A stretch of 64,000 nucleotides of DNA from CAILZL01 sp050248275 (GCA_050248275.1 JBFWSR010000009.1:70082-134081), one strand, 5' to 3'. Shown: positions 41,014 through 50,372, counted from the first letter of the stretch. The notes: generated by a model from the sequence alone, not told the origin. Numbers and translations: made by a program.

Positions 41014-41301
41014 CTAACCGAACTTGAACAGGATGCCGTAACCGCCGCGCGGGTATTCCCACTCGACGTTGCGGAAGTCGGAGCAGACCACACGACAGGT
41101 GCCGCATTCCAGGCAGCCATCGGTAATCAGCGTGACATTGCCATCGCCTTCCTGGGTGTAACAGGACGCCGGACAGACTGCGGTGCAGGGCTTGGTATCG
41201 CACTTCACCTGACAGACGTCGGCGTCGATGATCCGGATGTGCGGCCGTCCGGCATCCACCTTGTAGCGGTTCTGAAACAGCTTTTCCTCGACCTTGATCA
41301 T
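41014..41301 (-). CDS. fixX: Ferredoxin-like electron transfer protein FixX
   Basis: A 95-residue protein, start MIKVEEKLFQNRY at ATG 41301, whose first bases overlap the fixC stop. Cysteines in CQVKCDTKPCTAVCPASC and CLECGTCRVVC bind Fe-S clusters, as in FixX/ETF-QO iron-sulfur subunits. With FixA, FixB and FixC it forms the bifurcating complex that delivers low-potential electrons to nitrogenase. Confidence 0.92.
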   Translation of the reverse strand: MIKVEEKLFQNRYKVDAGRPHIRIIDADVCQVKCDTKPCTAVCPASCYTQEGDGNVTLITDGCLECGTCRVVCSDFRNVEWEYPRGGYGILFKFG

Positions 41302-42596
41302 TCGAAGGCTCTCCACAGTTTGAAGACGTCACCCAGCAGACCGAAGCGCGAACGCCTGGCGACAAAGCTCTTGCGTATCTCGCGTTCCTTGCTCTTCTTG
41401 TCGGCGCCATCGACCAGCAGCATTTTGTGCGCGGCGCGGTTGATGAGTTCCGGATAGGCATTGAAGAACTGATGATTGCTTTCAAAGATCTGCGGCATGT
41501 TGCGATACTTTTTCAGATCCTTGATGACAAAGCTGTCTTCCAGCTTGGCGGCATACAGCGCCAGATTTTCCCTGGTAAACGCCTTGCCGGCCTGGTGCAG
41601 TTCAATGGCGGTTTCCGCCGCCAGCCGACCTGAGGTCATGGCCAGGTTGGAACCTTCGCGATGCACGCTGTTGACGAACATGGTGGCGTCACCGACCATC
41701 ATCCAGCCATCGCCGTAGTTCTGGGGAATGGCGTTATAGCCGCCTTCCGGAATCAGGTGCGCGCTGTATTCCTTCATCTCGCCGCCTTCGATCAACGGTG
41801 CGATGGCGGGATGCGCCTTCATGCTTTCAATCAGGGAATGCGGCGAGATGCGCTGTTCGCGCATGTCGGAGAGCAGACAGCCCACGCCCAGCGTGATGGA
41901 CTCGCTGTTGGTGTACAGGAAACCCGTGCCGACCATGCCCTTGGTGAGCTTGCCGGCCATTTCGATGGCGACGCCTTCGCCGGGCTTGATGTTGAAGCGG
42001 CTTTCGATGGTGGTGTCCGGCAGGAAGTGGATTTCCTTTACCGCCAACGCTACATCCTTGGGCTTGAGTTCGGGATGAAATCCGGCTTTCTTGGCCAGCA
42101 ACGAATTCACGCCATCGGCCAGGATCACCACATCGGCGTACACCGAGCCGCCAATGCGGTCGGTCTGCACGCCCACCACGCGCTTGCCGTCCATATGCAG
42201 GCCGGTCACAGTGGTTTCGCAAATCACCAGTGCGCCGGCATCCTGCACTTTCTTGGAGAACCAGCGATCGAATTGCGCACGAATAATCGTGTAGCGGTTG
42301 TAGGGTTCCTTGTTGAACTCTTCGGAGCGATAGGTGCCGCCCACATAAGAGTCATCTTCCATCACCCACATGCGCTGTTCGATCAGATGCCGTTCCAGCG
42401 GCGCATCTTCGCGAAAGTCGGGAATGATTTTCTCCAAGGCATCGGCATACAGAATCGCGCCTTGCACGTTCTTCGAGCCCGGCGATTCGCCACGCTCGAT
42501 CTGCAGCACATTGAGGCCCGCCTTGGCAGCGGTGTAAGCGGCGGCATTACCGGACGGTCCTGCACCCACCACAATCACATCAAATTTCTCAGTCAT
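41298..42596 (-). CDS. fixC: Flavoprotein dehydrogenase FixC
   Basis: A 432-residue FAD enzyme of the ETF-quinone oxidoreductase family. The N-terminal dinucleotide fold is DVIVVGAGPSGNAAAYTAAKAG, with the second FAD contact at GDATMFVN near residue 300. It is part of FixABCX, which oxidises NADH and splits the electrons between quinone and ferredoxin/flavodoxin. It sits 15 bases after fixB. The gene is complete and of usual length. Confidence 0.93.
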   Translation of the reverse strand: MTEKFDVIVVGAGPSGNAAAYTAAKAGLNVLQIERGESPGSKNVQGAILYADALEKIIPDFREDAPLERHLIEQRMWVMEDDSYVGGTYRSEEFNKEPYNRYTIIRAQFDRWFSKKVQDAGALVICETTVTGLHMDGKRVVGVQTDRIGGSVYADVVILADGVNSLLAKKAGFHPELKPKDVALAVKEIHFLPDTTIESRFNIKPGEGVAIEMAGKLTKGMVGTGFLYTNSESITLGVGCLLSDMREQRISPHSLIESMKAHPAIAPLIEGGEMKEYSAHLIPEGGYNAIPQNYGDGWMMVGDATMFVNSVHREGSNLAMTSGRLAAETAIELHQAGKAFTRENLALYAAKLEDSFVIKDLKKYRNMPQIFESNHQFFNAYPELINRAAHKMLLVDGADKKSKEREIRKSFVARRSRFGLLGDVFKLWRAFE

Positions 42597-42611
42597 GACG
42601 ACCTCGTGTAC

Positions 42612-43706
42612 TCAGCCGGCGCGTTGTGCGGTCGCCAGGTGTTGACGGAAAGCATCTGTCAGCGCCGGCAATATCTGCATGGCATTACCGACGATGGCGT
42701 AGGTGGCGAAATCGAAGATGGGCGCATTGGCATCTTCATTGATGGCGATGATCACATCCGAGGCATCCATGCCGACGCGATGTTGAATGGCCCCGGAGAT
42801 GCCCGCTGCGATATATAGTTTGGGACGCACGGTCTTGCCGGTCTGTCCCACCTGTCGATCGGCACTGACCCAGCCGGCCTGAATCAATGGACGCGTCGCG
42901 CCCACTTCCGCGCCCAGCACCTTGGCCAGATCCCACACCAGCTGAAAATTTTCCGGACGTTTCAGACCGCGACCGCCGGAGACAATGATGTCGGCATACG
43001 CCAGTTGGGCTTCATCGCGTTTGTCATCGGCGATGAATTCCAGCACCTTGGTGATGATGCTGGTCTCAACCATGTTCAGCGGTTGTTCGATGATGCGGCC
43101 GGTGCGGGCAGCATCCCGTTCCGGCATGTGCATGACGCGCGGTCGCACAGTGGCCATCTGTGGCCGGTAATTCAGTGTCTGAATCGTGCACAGCAGGCTG
43201 CCGCCGAAAGTAGGGCGGGTCGCGGCCAGACTGCGATTTTCGGGATCGATGTTGAGTTCGGTGCAGTCGGCGGTGAGGCCCGTCGCCAGGGTGGTGGCAA
43301 TGCTGCCGGCCAGATCGCGACCCAGCGTGGTGGCGCCCAGCAGCACGATTTCCGGCTGATACTGATTCACCAGATCGGTCATGCCCTTGGTGTAGGGCTC
43401 GTTGCGATAGTTTTCCAGAATGGGATCGGTCATCGAATAACACAGGTCCGCGCCATACTTAAACGCTTCTGCACAAGCCTGCTGTATGGCCGGACCGGCC
43501 GCGCCCAGAATGACGCCGGCCAGTTCAACGCCGAGCTTGTCGGCCAGTTTGCGGCCTTCGCCCAGCAGTTCCCATGACACCGGATGCGTCACGCCGCGTT
43601 CGTGTTCGATGAATACCCACACGCCTTTGTAGCCGGCGAGACGCGGATCGAGTTGAACCTTGCGACGATTGACGGCAGCGGCGGGTTGCGATGGTGCTTC
43701 ACTCAT
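42612..43706 (-). CDS. fixB: Electron transfer flavoprotein alpha-type subunit FixB
   Basis: A 364-residue ETF-alpha homologue. The C-terminal FAD domain carries ADIIVSGGRGLKRPENF, QTGKTVRPKLYIAAGISGA and the AINEDANAPIFDFATYAIVG segment. The N-terminus has the ETF fold (YKGVWVFIEHERG). It pairs with FixA. It starts 24 bases after fixA. Confidence 0.93.
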   Translation of the reverse strand: MSEAPSQPAAAVNRRKVQLDPRLAGYKGVWVFIEHERGVTHPVSWELLGEGRKLADKLGVELAGVILGAAGPAIQQACAEAFKYGADLCYSMTDPILENYRNEPYTKGMTDLVNQYQPEIVLLGATTLGRDLAGSIATTLATGLTADCTELNIDPENRSLAATRPTFGGSLLCTIQTLNYRPQMATVRPRVMHMPERDAARTGRIIEQPLNMVETSIITKVLEFIADDKRDEAQLAYADIIVSGGRGLKRPENFQLVWDLAKVLGAEVGATRPLIQAGWVSADRQVGQTGKTVRPKLYIAAGISGAIQHRVGMDASDVIIAINEDANAPIFDFATYAIVGNAMQILPALTDAFRQHLATAQRAG

Positions 43707-43730
43707 GTTGATTCCTCGGATGCAGCCTGC

Positions 43731-44576
43731 TCAGGAGACGCGCTTGGCCAACTCGCGTTCGATATGGGGAAAGCGTGTGAACATCTTGGTCAGCACAGTC
43801 ACGGCCAGATCCTTGGGTGCATTGCTCTGGGTTTCGATGCGCTCGGTTTTTTCGGCCTTGGGTTTGGGCGCAAACACCTTGGACACCACGGTGGGCGAGC
43901 CTTTCAAGCCGATTTTCGTCAGATCTTCAATGCCGGCGGCAGTCTTGTCCCAGATCTTCAGTGGATACCGCGCCGAACGGAACATGTCGTCCATGGTGGC
44001 AAAGCGCATTTCGTTGATGCCTTCCAGCACGGTGATCAGCGCCGGCAACGCGGTTTGCAGCACCTGCACGCCGCCTTCGGCGCGTCGCTGCACGGTGATC
44101 TGCTGTCGATCCAGATCAATCGAATCCACCTGGGAGACATAGGTGAGCAGTTGCAGATTGAGGCGCTTGGCAATGCCGGGCCCCACCTGTGCGGTGTCGC
44201 CGTCGATGGTCTGCTTGCCGGTGAAGACCAGATCCACCGGCATGTCTTTCTGGATCTGCCTGATCGCAGCCGCCAGTGCGTAGCTGGTGGCCAGCGTATC
44301 GGAACCGGCGAACGAACGGTCGCTGACCAGAATGGCTTCATCGGCGCCGAACGACAGTGCCTTGCGCAGGGCGGCATCCGCCTGTTGCGGACCCATGCAC
44401 ACTACCGTGACGCGGCCGCCGTAACGATCCTTCAACCGCAGCGCTTCTTCCAGCGCAAACAGATCGTAAGGATTGATGATGGCCGGCACGCCCTGACGCA
44501 TGATGGTGTTGGTGACCGGATGCACGCGAATCTGCGCACTGTCCGGCACCTGCTTGATACAGACAACGATATGCAT
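43731..44576 (-). CDS. fixA: Electron transfer flavoprotein beta-type subunit FixA
   Basis: A 281-residue ETF-beta homologue beginning MHIVVCIKQVPDSAQIRVHP, the typical FixA start. It contains the nucleotide-binding regions AIINPYDLFALEEAL, VCMGP and LVFTGKQTIDGDTAQVGP. In bifurcating ETFs this subunit binds the NADH-oxidising FAD. It lies 11 bases after nifW within the nifV-led operon. Confidence 0.93.
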   Translation of the reverse strand: MHIVVCIKQVPDSAQIRVHPVTNTIMRQGVPAIINPYDLFALEEALRLKDRYGGRVTVVCMGPQQADAALRKALSFGADEAILVSDRSFAGSDTLATSYALAAAIRQIQKDMPVDLVFTGKQTIDGDTAQVGPGIAKRLNLQLLTYVSQVDSIDLDRQQITVQRRAEGGVQVLQTALPALITVLEGINEMRFATMDDMFRSARYPLKIWDKTAAGIEDLTKIGLKGSPTVVSKVFAPKPKAEKTERIETQSNAPKDLAVTVLTKMFTRFPHIERELAKRVS

Positions 44577-44587
44577 GGGCTCTCTCC

Positions 44588-44938
44588 TCAGGCTGTCCGG
44601 GCCATGCTGCTACGAGAGGGCAGGCTGGCGCGCAGGCTGTCCAGTCCCACCTGACTGCCTTCTGTTTCCTGGAATACCTTGAAGACTTTTTCCTGTGCCG
44701 GCGTCGAACGCACGAAGTCCTCGTAAGCGCGCAGCAACAGCGAACGGCAATAGCGGTACTGCGCTTCGCCATCCAGCTCGCTCACCTTGGGTGTGCTGGT
44801 GCGCAGGTATTGATTGAAGCGCTTGAGAATGTGCAGGCGATTGACATGCACCACCGCCGGTTCATAAGGCACGGCCAGAAAGTCGAAGAACTCTTCGGCT
44901 GCCGACAGATTGCTCAAGGCTTTTAGTGTGTCGCTCAT
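44588..44938 (-). CDS. nifW: Nitrogenase-stabilizing/protective protein NifW
   Basis: A 116-residue protein. The block LSAAEEFFDFLAVPYEPAVV, then VNRLHILKRFNQYL, is characteristic of NifW, which interacts with the MoFe protein and is linked to its protection or maturation. ATG 44938 is chosen; the upstream frame runs towards nifV without a ribosome site. It lies between nifV and fixA. Confidence 0.9.
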   Translation of the reverse strand: MSDTLKALSNLSAAEEFFDFLAVPYEPAVVHVNRLHILKRFNQYLRTSTPKVSELDGEAQYRYCRSLLLRAYEDFVRSTPAQEKVFKVFQETEGSQVGLDSLRASLPSRSSMARTA

Positions 44939-44990
44939 GATGGGTTTCTGCTGTTCACTGCGTGGTTGGCGATGAATTGGTAGCGCGCGC

Positions 44991-46133
44991 TCAGGCATTC
45001 ACGCTGTCGCTACTGGCCGTTTCCAGATAAAAACGCTTCAGATCATCGCCGTCCGGCGAACGCTTGGTCGTTACGGCATGATCGCGGATGCGGCCGAGAA
45101 TGGCATGAGCCTGCAGTTCGTTCAATGGAATGCCGAGTGCCGCATAAGCCTGCAACACGGCGCGCGAACCCGAATGCTTGCCCAGCACGATGCGATGCTC
45201 GCGACCCACTTCCAGCGGATCGAAGCCCTGATAATTGAGCGGATTCTTCATCAGACCATCGACATGAATGCCGGCCTCATGGGTGAACACGGCTTCCCCG
45301 ACAATGCTCTTGTTGAATGCCACCATGCGTCCCGAGGCACTGGCCACCAGACGGGACAAGGCTGGAAACTGATGCGCGTCGATGCCGGTTTCGATGTTGT
45401 ACAGATGACGCAGCGCCATCACCGCTTCTTCCAGCGGTGCATTGCCGGCGCGTTCGCCCAGGCCGTTGACCGTGGTGTTGATGTGCGTTGCGCCCGCCAG
45501 CACCGCTGCCAGTGTGTTGGCGGTAGCCAGACCGAAGTCATCATGCGCATGCATTTCCACTTCGATATCGACCGCCGCGCACAGCCTGCGGATGCGCCGC
45601 GCCGTGGACATCGGATCGAGCACGCCCGTGGTGTCGGCAAAACGGAAACGACGCGCGCCTGCAGCGCGGGCCGCTTCCGCTGCCTGCACCAGAAAATCCA
45701 GATCGGCGCGCGAAGCATCTTCAGCGCCTACCGACACCTCGCAACCCGCATCCAGCGCGGTCTTGACGCAATGTTCGATGCGCTCCAGCACCCATTCGCG
45801 GCTCTGCCCCAGCTTGTGGCGGATGTGAATGTCCGATACCGGGATGGAGAGATTGACGATGTCGGCATGGCAGGCCAGCGCGGCGTCGATGTCCTGCTGC
45901 GTCATGCGTCCCCACACCATCAGTCGCGCCGGCAAGTGCAGCGCAGCGATGGCGGCAATGGTTTCCTGCTCCGCGCCGCCCATGGCGGGAATGCCGATTT
46001 CCATCTCGCGCACACCGGCATCGGTCAGCGCCTGGGCAATCGCCAGCTTTTCTTCGACCGTGAACGCCACGCCGGCACTTTGCTCGCCGTCGCGTAACGT
46101 CGTGTCGTTGACCGTGATGATGGGTTCCGGCAT
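44991..46133 (-). CDS. nifV: Homocitrate synthase NifV
   Basis: A 380-residue enzyme of the isopropylmalate/homocitrate synthase family. It has NDTTLRDGEQSAGVAF at the start (metal and substrate site), MHAHDDFGLATANT with the HxH metal ligands, and NTTVNGLGERAGN. It condenses acetyl-CoA and 2-oxoglutarate into homocitrate, the organic ligand of FeMo-co. First gene of the minus-strand operon that continues to fixX; a sigma54 promoter and a NifA site are upstream. Confidence 0.93.
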   Translation of the reverse strand: MPEPIITVNDTTLRDGEQSAGVAFTVEEKLAIAQALTDAGVREMEIGIPAMGGAEQETIAAIAALHLPARLMVWGRMTQQDIDAALACHADIVNLSIPVSDIHIRHKLGQSREWVLERIEHCVKTALDAGCEVSVGAEDASRADLDFLVQAAEAARAAGARRFRFADTTGVLDPMSTARRIRRLCAAVDIEVEMHAHDDFGLATANTLAAVLAGATHINTTVNGLGERAGNAPLEEAVMALRHLYNIETGIDAHQFPALSRLVASASGRMVAFNKSIVGEAVFTHEAGIHVDGLMKNPLNYQGFDPLEVGREHRIVLGKHSGSRAVLQAYAALGIPLNELQAHAILGRIRDHAVTTKRSPDGDDLKRFYLETASSDSVNA

Positions 46134-46167
46134 GGCCGCGTCCTGAAATTGACCTTGCTACTGTCTT

Positions 46168-46183
46168 AGCAACTCGCGTGCCA
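46168..46183 (-). promoter_or_regulatory. Sigma54 (-24/-12) promoter of nifV-nifW-fixABCX
   Basis: On the minus strand TGGCACGCGAGTTGCT, a perfect match to TGGCAC-N5-TTGCT. It is 35 bases upstream of the nifV start codon. Confidence 0.85.
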
Positions 46184-46288
46184 AATGCACGAAGATGCGG
46201 AAGTGCCGTGTTTTTCAGCGGTTTAGCCGCTTTCAGGAACGGAACAATGCATAACTGACAGGGCGGAAAATCTACATCGGCAGGCGTT

Positions 46289-46304
46289 TGTCGGGTTTGT
46301 GACA
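46289..46304 (-). promoter_or_regulatory. NifA upstream activator site for nifV operon
   Basis: TGTCGGGTTTGTGACA, exact TGT-N10-ACA, about 105 bases upstream of the nifV -24 element. Confidence 0.8.
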
Positions 46305-46638
46305 GCAGCGGAGCGAGGATTCGTGCATGAGATGAGCCGGTTACCGCAGGCAGTTTGTCCATGTATTCGTCCACTAAGTGATGTCCTGCTCTCGGAGGCG
46401 GGCATCCAGTCAATGAATTCAACTGAAGCCTGCTGATGACCGAAGTTGCTGCAACCGTGCATAGCTGGTGGATTCCGGATTGACTGCCTCTTTCTGGCGT
46501 GGTTTGTTATACCTGTGCGTGTAACCAGCAAGGGATGGTTATCCCTTTCAACAATAACTACTTGCGCGTTCGTCTGCGCCGATGTTATCTAGCAGGCATG
46601 GTTTTATCTTGCAAAATCGCGTTAAAGAGGAAAACGAG
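46305..46638. other. Intergenic stretch upstream of the SpoIIAA-like gene
   Basis: 334 bases between the NifA site of nifV and the SpoIIAA-like gene. Several short frames exist on both strands but none has a family motif or ribosome site. It probably contains the promoter of the downstream gene. Confidence 0.35.
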
Positions 46639-47019
46639 ATGAAACTTGAAAGACACGGCCTATCTATCGGCATTGAAAGAATTAACAGCCATTTTTTTCT
46701 TTCTTTGAAAGCTCAAGGAAAGCTCACTCATAACGATTATGAAACAATAATTCCAATGATTGATGCTGCTTTGGCGGAAGTTAAAGATCCAAAATTAAAA
46801 GTTCTTGTTGATGGAACAGAATTGGAAGGATGGGAGCCAAGGGCGGCATGGGATGATTTCAAACTTGGTCTCAAGCATGGCAATGAATTTGAGAAGATTG
46901 CTATTTATGGAAATAAGGATTGGCAAAAACTAGCCGCGAAAATTGGTAGCTGGTTTGTTTCTGGAGAAGTGAAATACTTTGATAATTGTGATGAAGCAAT
47001 AAAGTGGATATATGAATGA
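46639..47019 (+). CDS. SpoIIAA-like (STAS-fold) small protein
   Basis: A 126-residue protein: MKLERHGLSIGIERI, FFLSLKAQGKLTHNDYE, KVLVDGTELEGWEPRAAWDD and a FEKIAIYGNKDW segment. These resemble the SpoIIAA-like/DUF3478 family of soluble STAS-fold proteins. AAAGAGG precedes the ATG. The gene is strikingly AT-rich compared with the nif genes on both sides and is on the opposite strand from them, so it probably arrived separately. No link to nitrogen fixation is evident. Confidence 0.7.
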   Translation: MKLERHGLSIGIERINSHFFLSLKAQGKLTHNDYETIIPMIDAALAEVKDPKLKVLVDGTELEGWEPRAAWDDFKLGLKHGNEFEKIAIYGNKDWQKLAAKIGSWFVSGEVKYFDNCDEAIKWIYE

Positions 47020-47162
47020 TATAACGAGGCAATTCACTCGGACTGCCAAAAGCTGCATAGCCAGTGCGCAACTTTTGACATCCGGTGATTTTGTGACGTT
47101 AATGTTCATCCTTCTTCAGCCTGCGCAATGCCAATTGCGCCATTCTGAACACCACCCGGTAT

Positions 47163-47357
47163 TTACGAAGCCTCGTCAATCCATGCCATCTGGATGGATT
47201 CCAGAATCTTTTCGTTGGAGCGCATGGGATCGTCGTTGAAGCCGGGGAGTTCCGTGACCCAACGATGCAGGTCGGTAAAGCGGATGCGCTGTGGATCGAC
47301 GTCGCTATGGGTATCAAGCAGGGCGGCGGCGATGGCATGGGTGTCGGTCCATTTCAT
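47163..47357 (-). CDS. iscX: Fe-S assembly protein IscX
   Basis: A 64-residue acidic protein: MKWTDTHAIAAALLD, DPQRIRFTDLHRWVTELPGF and SNEKILESIQMAWIDEAS. IscX binds IscS and modulates iron delivery for cluster assembly. It is last in the minus-strand ISC series, separated from fdx by a palindromic repeat. ATG 47357 is the family start; the upstream extension reads through the repeat. Confidence 0.9.
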   Translation of the reverse strand: MKWTDTHAIAAALLDTHSDVDPQRIRFTDLHRWVTELPGFNDDPMRSNEKILESIQMAWIDEAS

Positions 47358-47427
47358 GATGGGGTCTCGCAGTAGCTGATTGCTATTGTTCTTAGGCGCA
47401 TCTAACAAAATGCCTCTGTTTACTGGC

Positions 47428-47501
47428 AAGGGCGCGATGAATCGCGCCCCTACGATAAAAGGCAGGGTTTTCACGGTAGGGGCTCAATTCATTGAGCCCT
47501 T
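47428..47501. repeat. Double palindromic repeat between fdx and iscX
   Basis: Two arms, AAGGGCGCGATGAATCGCGC (continuing CCCTAC) at 47428-47453 and GTAGGGGCTCAATTCATTGA (continuing GCCCTT) at 47476-47501, are each a hairpin and together an imperfect inverted repeat. The right arm covers two bases of the fdx stop codon. It is of the dispersed intergenic type and could uncouple iscX expression from the rest of the operon. Confidence 0.7.
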
Positions 47502-47838
47502 AATGATGCTCACCCACAATGTTGAGGGTGTAGCGCGGAATCTCCACGACCAGATCGGTGCTGGCGATGCGCACCTGGCAGCTCAGGCGCGAGCAGTCTT
47601 CCAGGCCCCAGGCTTTGCCCAGTTGATCTTCTTCGGCATCGCTGGCGGCGCGTAATGATCTGAAGCCTTCGCGGATGAGTACATGGCAGGTGGTGCATAC
47701 GCATGACTTTTCGCAGGCTTTCTGGATCTCGACGCCATTGGCCAGCAGTTGATCGCATAGCGTGTCGCCAGTGCGGCAATCGAACTGCGCGCCTTGCGGA
47801 CAGAGTTCTGCATGCGGCATTACGGTGATTTTCGGCAT
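47500..47838 (-). CDS. fdx: ISC-type [2Fe-2S] ferredoxin
   Basis: A 112-residue adrenodoxin-type ferredoxin with the ligand pattern CEKSCVCTTC (C-x5-C-x2-C) and the fourth cysteine in RLSCQV. It donates electrons for cluster assembly on IscU. It starts 14 bases after hscA. The stop overlaps a palindromic repeat. Confidence 0.92.
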   Translation of the reverse strand: MPKITVMPHAELCPQGAQFDCRTGDTLCDQLLANGVEIQKACEKSCVCTTCHVLIREGFRSLRAASDAEEDQLGKAWGLEDCSRLSCQVRIASTDLVVEIPRYTLNIVGEHH

Positions 47839-47852
47839 GGCGATCTCGATGC

Positions 47853-49721
47853 TCAGGCAAAGTCGTTGAGTTGTCGGCCGGTCAGGCTGGCGCGCAGGGC
47901 ATTGTCCATGCGGCGGGCGGCAAAGGGAGTGGTGAGCTGGTTCAATGCTTCCATCTGCAGGCGGACTTTTTCGGAATCCGTCTGTGTCAGCGTTGCACGC
48001 AGCGCCAGCACGGCCTGATCGACGCTGGCGCGTTCCTCGGCATTCAGCCAGGTGTCGCCATCGACGAGCAGGGCGCTGTCGATGGATTCCAGCAGGCGTT
48101 CGGCTTCCACGATCTGCTCGCTCAGGGCGCGCAGTCGGACATCGAGTTCCGCATGCTCGTGCGAGTCCTTGAGCATTGCAGCGATTTCGCTTTCGCTCAG
48201 GCCATAGGCCGGCTGCACCGTGACGTGCGCTTCGATGCCGGTGCTTTGCTCGCGGGCGCTGACACTTAACAAGCCATCGGCATCCACCTGGAAGGTGACG
48301 CGAATGCGTGCAGCGCCTGCCACCATCGGTGGAATGCCGCGCAGTTCAAAGCGCGCCAATGAACGGCAGTCCGCCACCCGTTCGCGTTCACCCTGCACCA
48401 CATGCACGCTCATGGCCGTTTGACCATCCTTGAACGTGGTGAAGTCCTGCGCACGGGCGACGGGCAGGGTGCTGTTGCGGGGAATGATGCGTTCAGTCAA
48501 ACCGCCCATGGTTTCCAGACCCAGTGACAGTGGGATCACATCCAGCAACAGCCAGTCATCCTGCGAGGCGCGATTGCCGGCCAGCACATTGGCCTGAATG
48601 GCGGCGCCCAGCGCCACGGCTTCATCAGGATCGATATCAGTGAGCGGTTCACGCTGGAACAGATCGGCGACTGCGCGCCGAATGGCAGGAATGCGCGTCG
48701 CGCCGCCCACCAGCACCACGCCCTGTACTTGCTCGACGTTGAGTTCGGCATCGCGCAAGGCCTTGCGTACTGGCGTCAAGGTCTTGTTGATCAATTCGGC
48801 AGCCAGCGATTCGAACACGGCGCGTGGCAGCGTGAGGTTGATGCGCTGGCCATTGCTCAAACGCGCATAGATGTCTGCTTCCTCTTGCGATGACAGGCAT
48901 TCCTTGGCTTGCCGTGCCTGTTGCAGCAGCGCACGTTGGTCGTTGGCGTTCACCTCGCTCAAGCCCGCCGTGGTCACGATCCAGTCGTAAACACGATGGT
49001 CGAAATCGTCACCGCCCAGAGCGGAATCGCCATTGACCGCCAGCACTTCGAACACGCCGCGCGACAGACGCAGGATGGAAATATCGAAGGTGCCGCCACC
49101 CAGGTCATAAACCGCATACACACCTTCGCTGCCGCGCTCCAGACCATAGGCCACCGCGGCGGCCGTGGGTTCATTGAGCAGGCGCAGGACATTCAGGCCC
49201 GCCAGACGCGCGGCATCCTTGGTGGCCTGACGCTGTGCATCGTCGAAGTAGGCGGGCACGGTAATCACTGCACCGACCAGTTCGCCGCCCAAGGCCTGTT
49301 CGGCACGCAGGCGCAATGCCTTGAGAATTTCCGCCGAGACTTCCACCGGACTGCGTGGGCCGGCGACGGTGGCGACGCGCACCATGCCGCTGCCTTCAAG
49401 CAAACGATAAGCTTGACGTTGTGTTTCTGGTACATCGCTAAAGCCGCGACCCATCAAACGTTTGATGGACGCCAGCGTGTTGTAAGGATCTTCAGCCTGC
49501 TGCTCCCTGGCGGCATAACCCACCTCCACCTCGCCATTGGCCAGATAATGAACCACCGAGGGCAACAGCTTCAGGCCGTCGGCATCGCGCAAGACGGTTG
49601 TCATGCCATCGCGCACGCTGGCCACGAGGGAGTTGGTGGTGCCGAGGTCGATGCCGATCGCCAGACGGTGCTGATGTGGGGCCTGACTCTGTCCTGGTTC
49701 GGCGATGCTGAGTAATGCCAT
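47853..49721 (-). CDS. hscA: Fe-S cluster assembly Hsp70 chaperone HscA
   Basis: A 622-residue Hsp70-type ATPase. GIDLGTTNSLVASVRDG opens the nucleotide domain; NEPTAAAVAYGLE, YDLGGGTFDIS and VGGATRIP are the other Hsp70 signatures; a substrate-binding domain follows. HscA with HscB releases clusters from IscU through its LPPVK motif. ATG 49721 overlaps the hscB stop; sequence upstream in the same frame is hscB shadow. Confidence 0.93.
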   Translation of the reverse strand: MALLSIAEPGQSQAPHQHRLAIGIDLGTTNSLVASVRDGMTTVLRDADGLKLLPSVVHYLANGEVEVGYAAREQQAEDPYNTLASIKRLMGRGFSDVPETQRQAYRLLEGSGMVRVATVAGPRSPVEVSAEILKALRLRAEQALGGELVGAVITVPAYFDDAQRQATKDAARLAGLNVLRLLNEPTAAAVAYGLERGSEGVYAVYDLGGGTFDISILRLSRGVFEVLAVNGDSALGGDDFDHRVYDWIVTTAGLSEVNANDQRALLQQARQAKECLSSQEEADIYARLSNGQRINLTLPRAVFESLAAELINKTLTPVRKALRDAELNVEQVQGVVLVGGATRIPAIRRAVADLFQREPLTDIDPDEAVALGAAIQANVLAGNRASQDDWLLLDVIPLSLGLETMGGLTERIIPRNSTLPVARAQDFTTFKDGQTAMSVHVVQGERERVADCRSLARFELRGIPPMVAGAARIRVTFQVDADGLLSVSAREQSTGIEAHVTVQPAYGLSESEIAAMLKDSHEHAELDVRLRALSEQIVEAERLLESIDSALLVDGDTWLNAEERASVDQAVLALRATLTQTDSEKVRLQMEALNQLTTPFAARRMDNALRASLTGRQLNDFA

Positions 49722-50239
49722 CAGTCCTCCAACGCCGCACACGCGTCGTCGATATCGTTGAGCAGTTTTTCCACGAACATCAGTTGATGCGTGGCATCGG
49801 CGGCAGCGTGATTGTTCTGTTCGGTGTCCAGCAGCGTTGCCAGACATTGTTGCAGATGGGCGATGCGGCTGCGCACGATGCTGCCCAGCTTGAGCAGGCC
49901 ATCGCGATCATGGGCCGATTGGGCGTCGCCTAAAGCCTCGCGCCATTCCATCTGCTCCATCAGGAATTCCGGAGGCATGCTGATGCTGCGCTCGCTGGTT
50001 GCAACGCCACGCAAGCCGAGCAGATGACGTGCACGCAATACGGGTTTTTTCAGCGTGCGATAGGCCTCGTTGGCATCCGTGGCCAGTTGCAGGGCAGTGC
50101 GCTGGGCGCTGATGTCGGCCTGCGCATAACGATCGGGATGCACGCGGCTGGCCAGTGCGCGATAGGCCTGATCCAGCTGTTCGGCAACGATGCCGAAGCG
50201 CGGTTCCAGGTTCAATAACTCAAAGTAACTCTGTTGCAT
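49721..50239 (-). CDS. hscB: Co-chaperone HscB (Hsc20)
   Basis: A 172-residue J-protein. The J domain (MQQSYFELLNLEPRF, ASRVHPDRYAQ with HPD) is followed by a helical IscU-binding C-terminal part (MPPEFLMEQMEWREAL). It directs HscA to IscU. ATG 50239 is the family start. 133 bases separate it from iscA; no gene is seen in that spacer. Confidence 0.92.
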   Translation of the reverse strand: MQQSYFELLNLEPRFGIVAEQLDQAYRALASRVHPDRYAQADISAQRTALQLATDANEAYRTLKKPVLRARHLLGLRGVATSERSISMPPEFLMEQMEWREALGDAQSAHDRDGLLKLGSIVRSRIAHLQQCLATLLDTEQNNHAAADATHQLMFVEKLLNDIDDACAALED

Positions 50240-50372
50240 GTCAGGACTCCTGCCGGAACGCCATGTCGGTGACGTGGTGCGCTCCCATGTGCGACTGCCC
50301 TGGCGCAGAAAGCGCGTGCGCCGATGCGGCGGCGCACCGTCTTTCATGGAAGTGGTGCGATGGCCCTGGCGG

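Noticed and set aside
41661..42818. 385-codon plus-strand frame opposite fixC
   Set aside because: His/Ala-rich antisense shadow of fixC and fixB.
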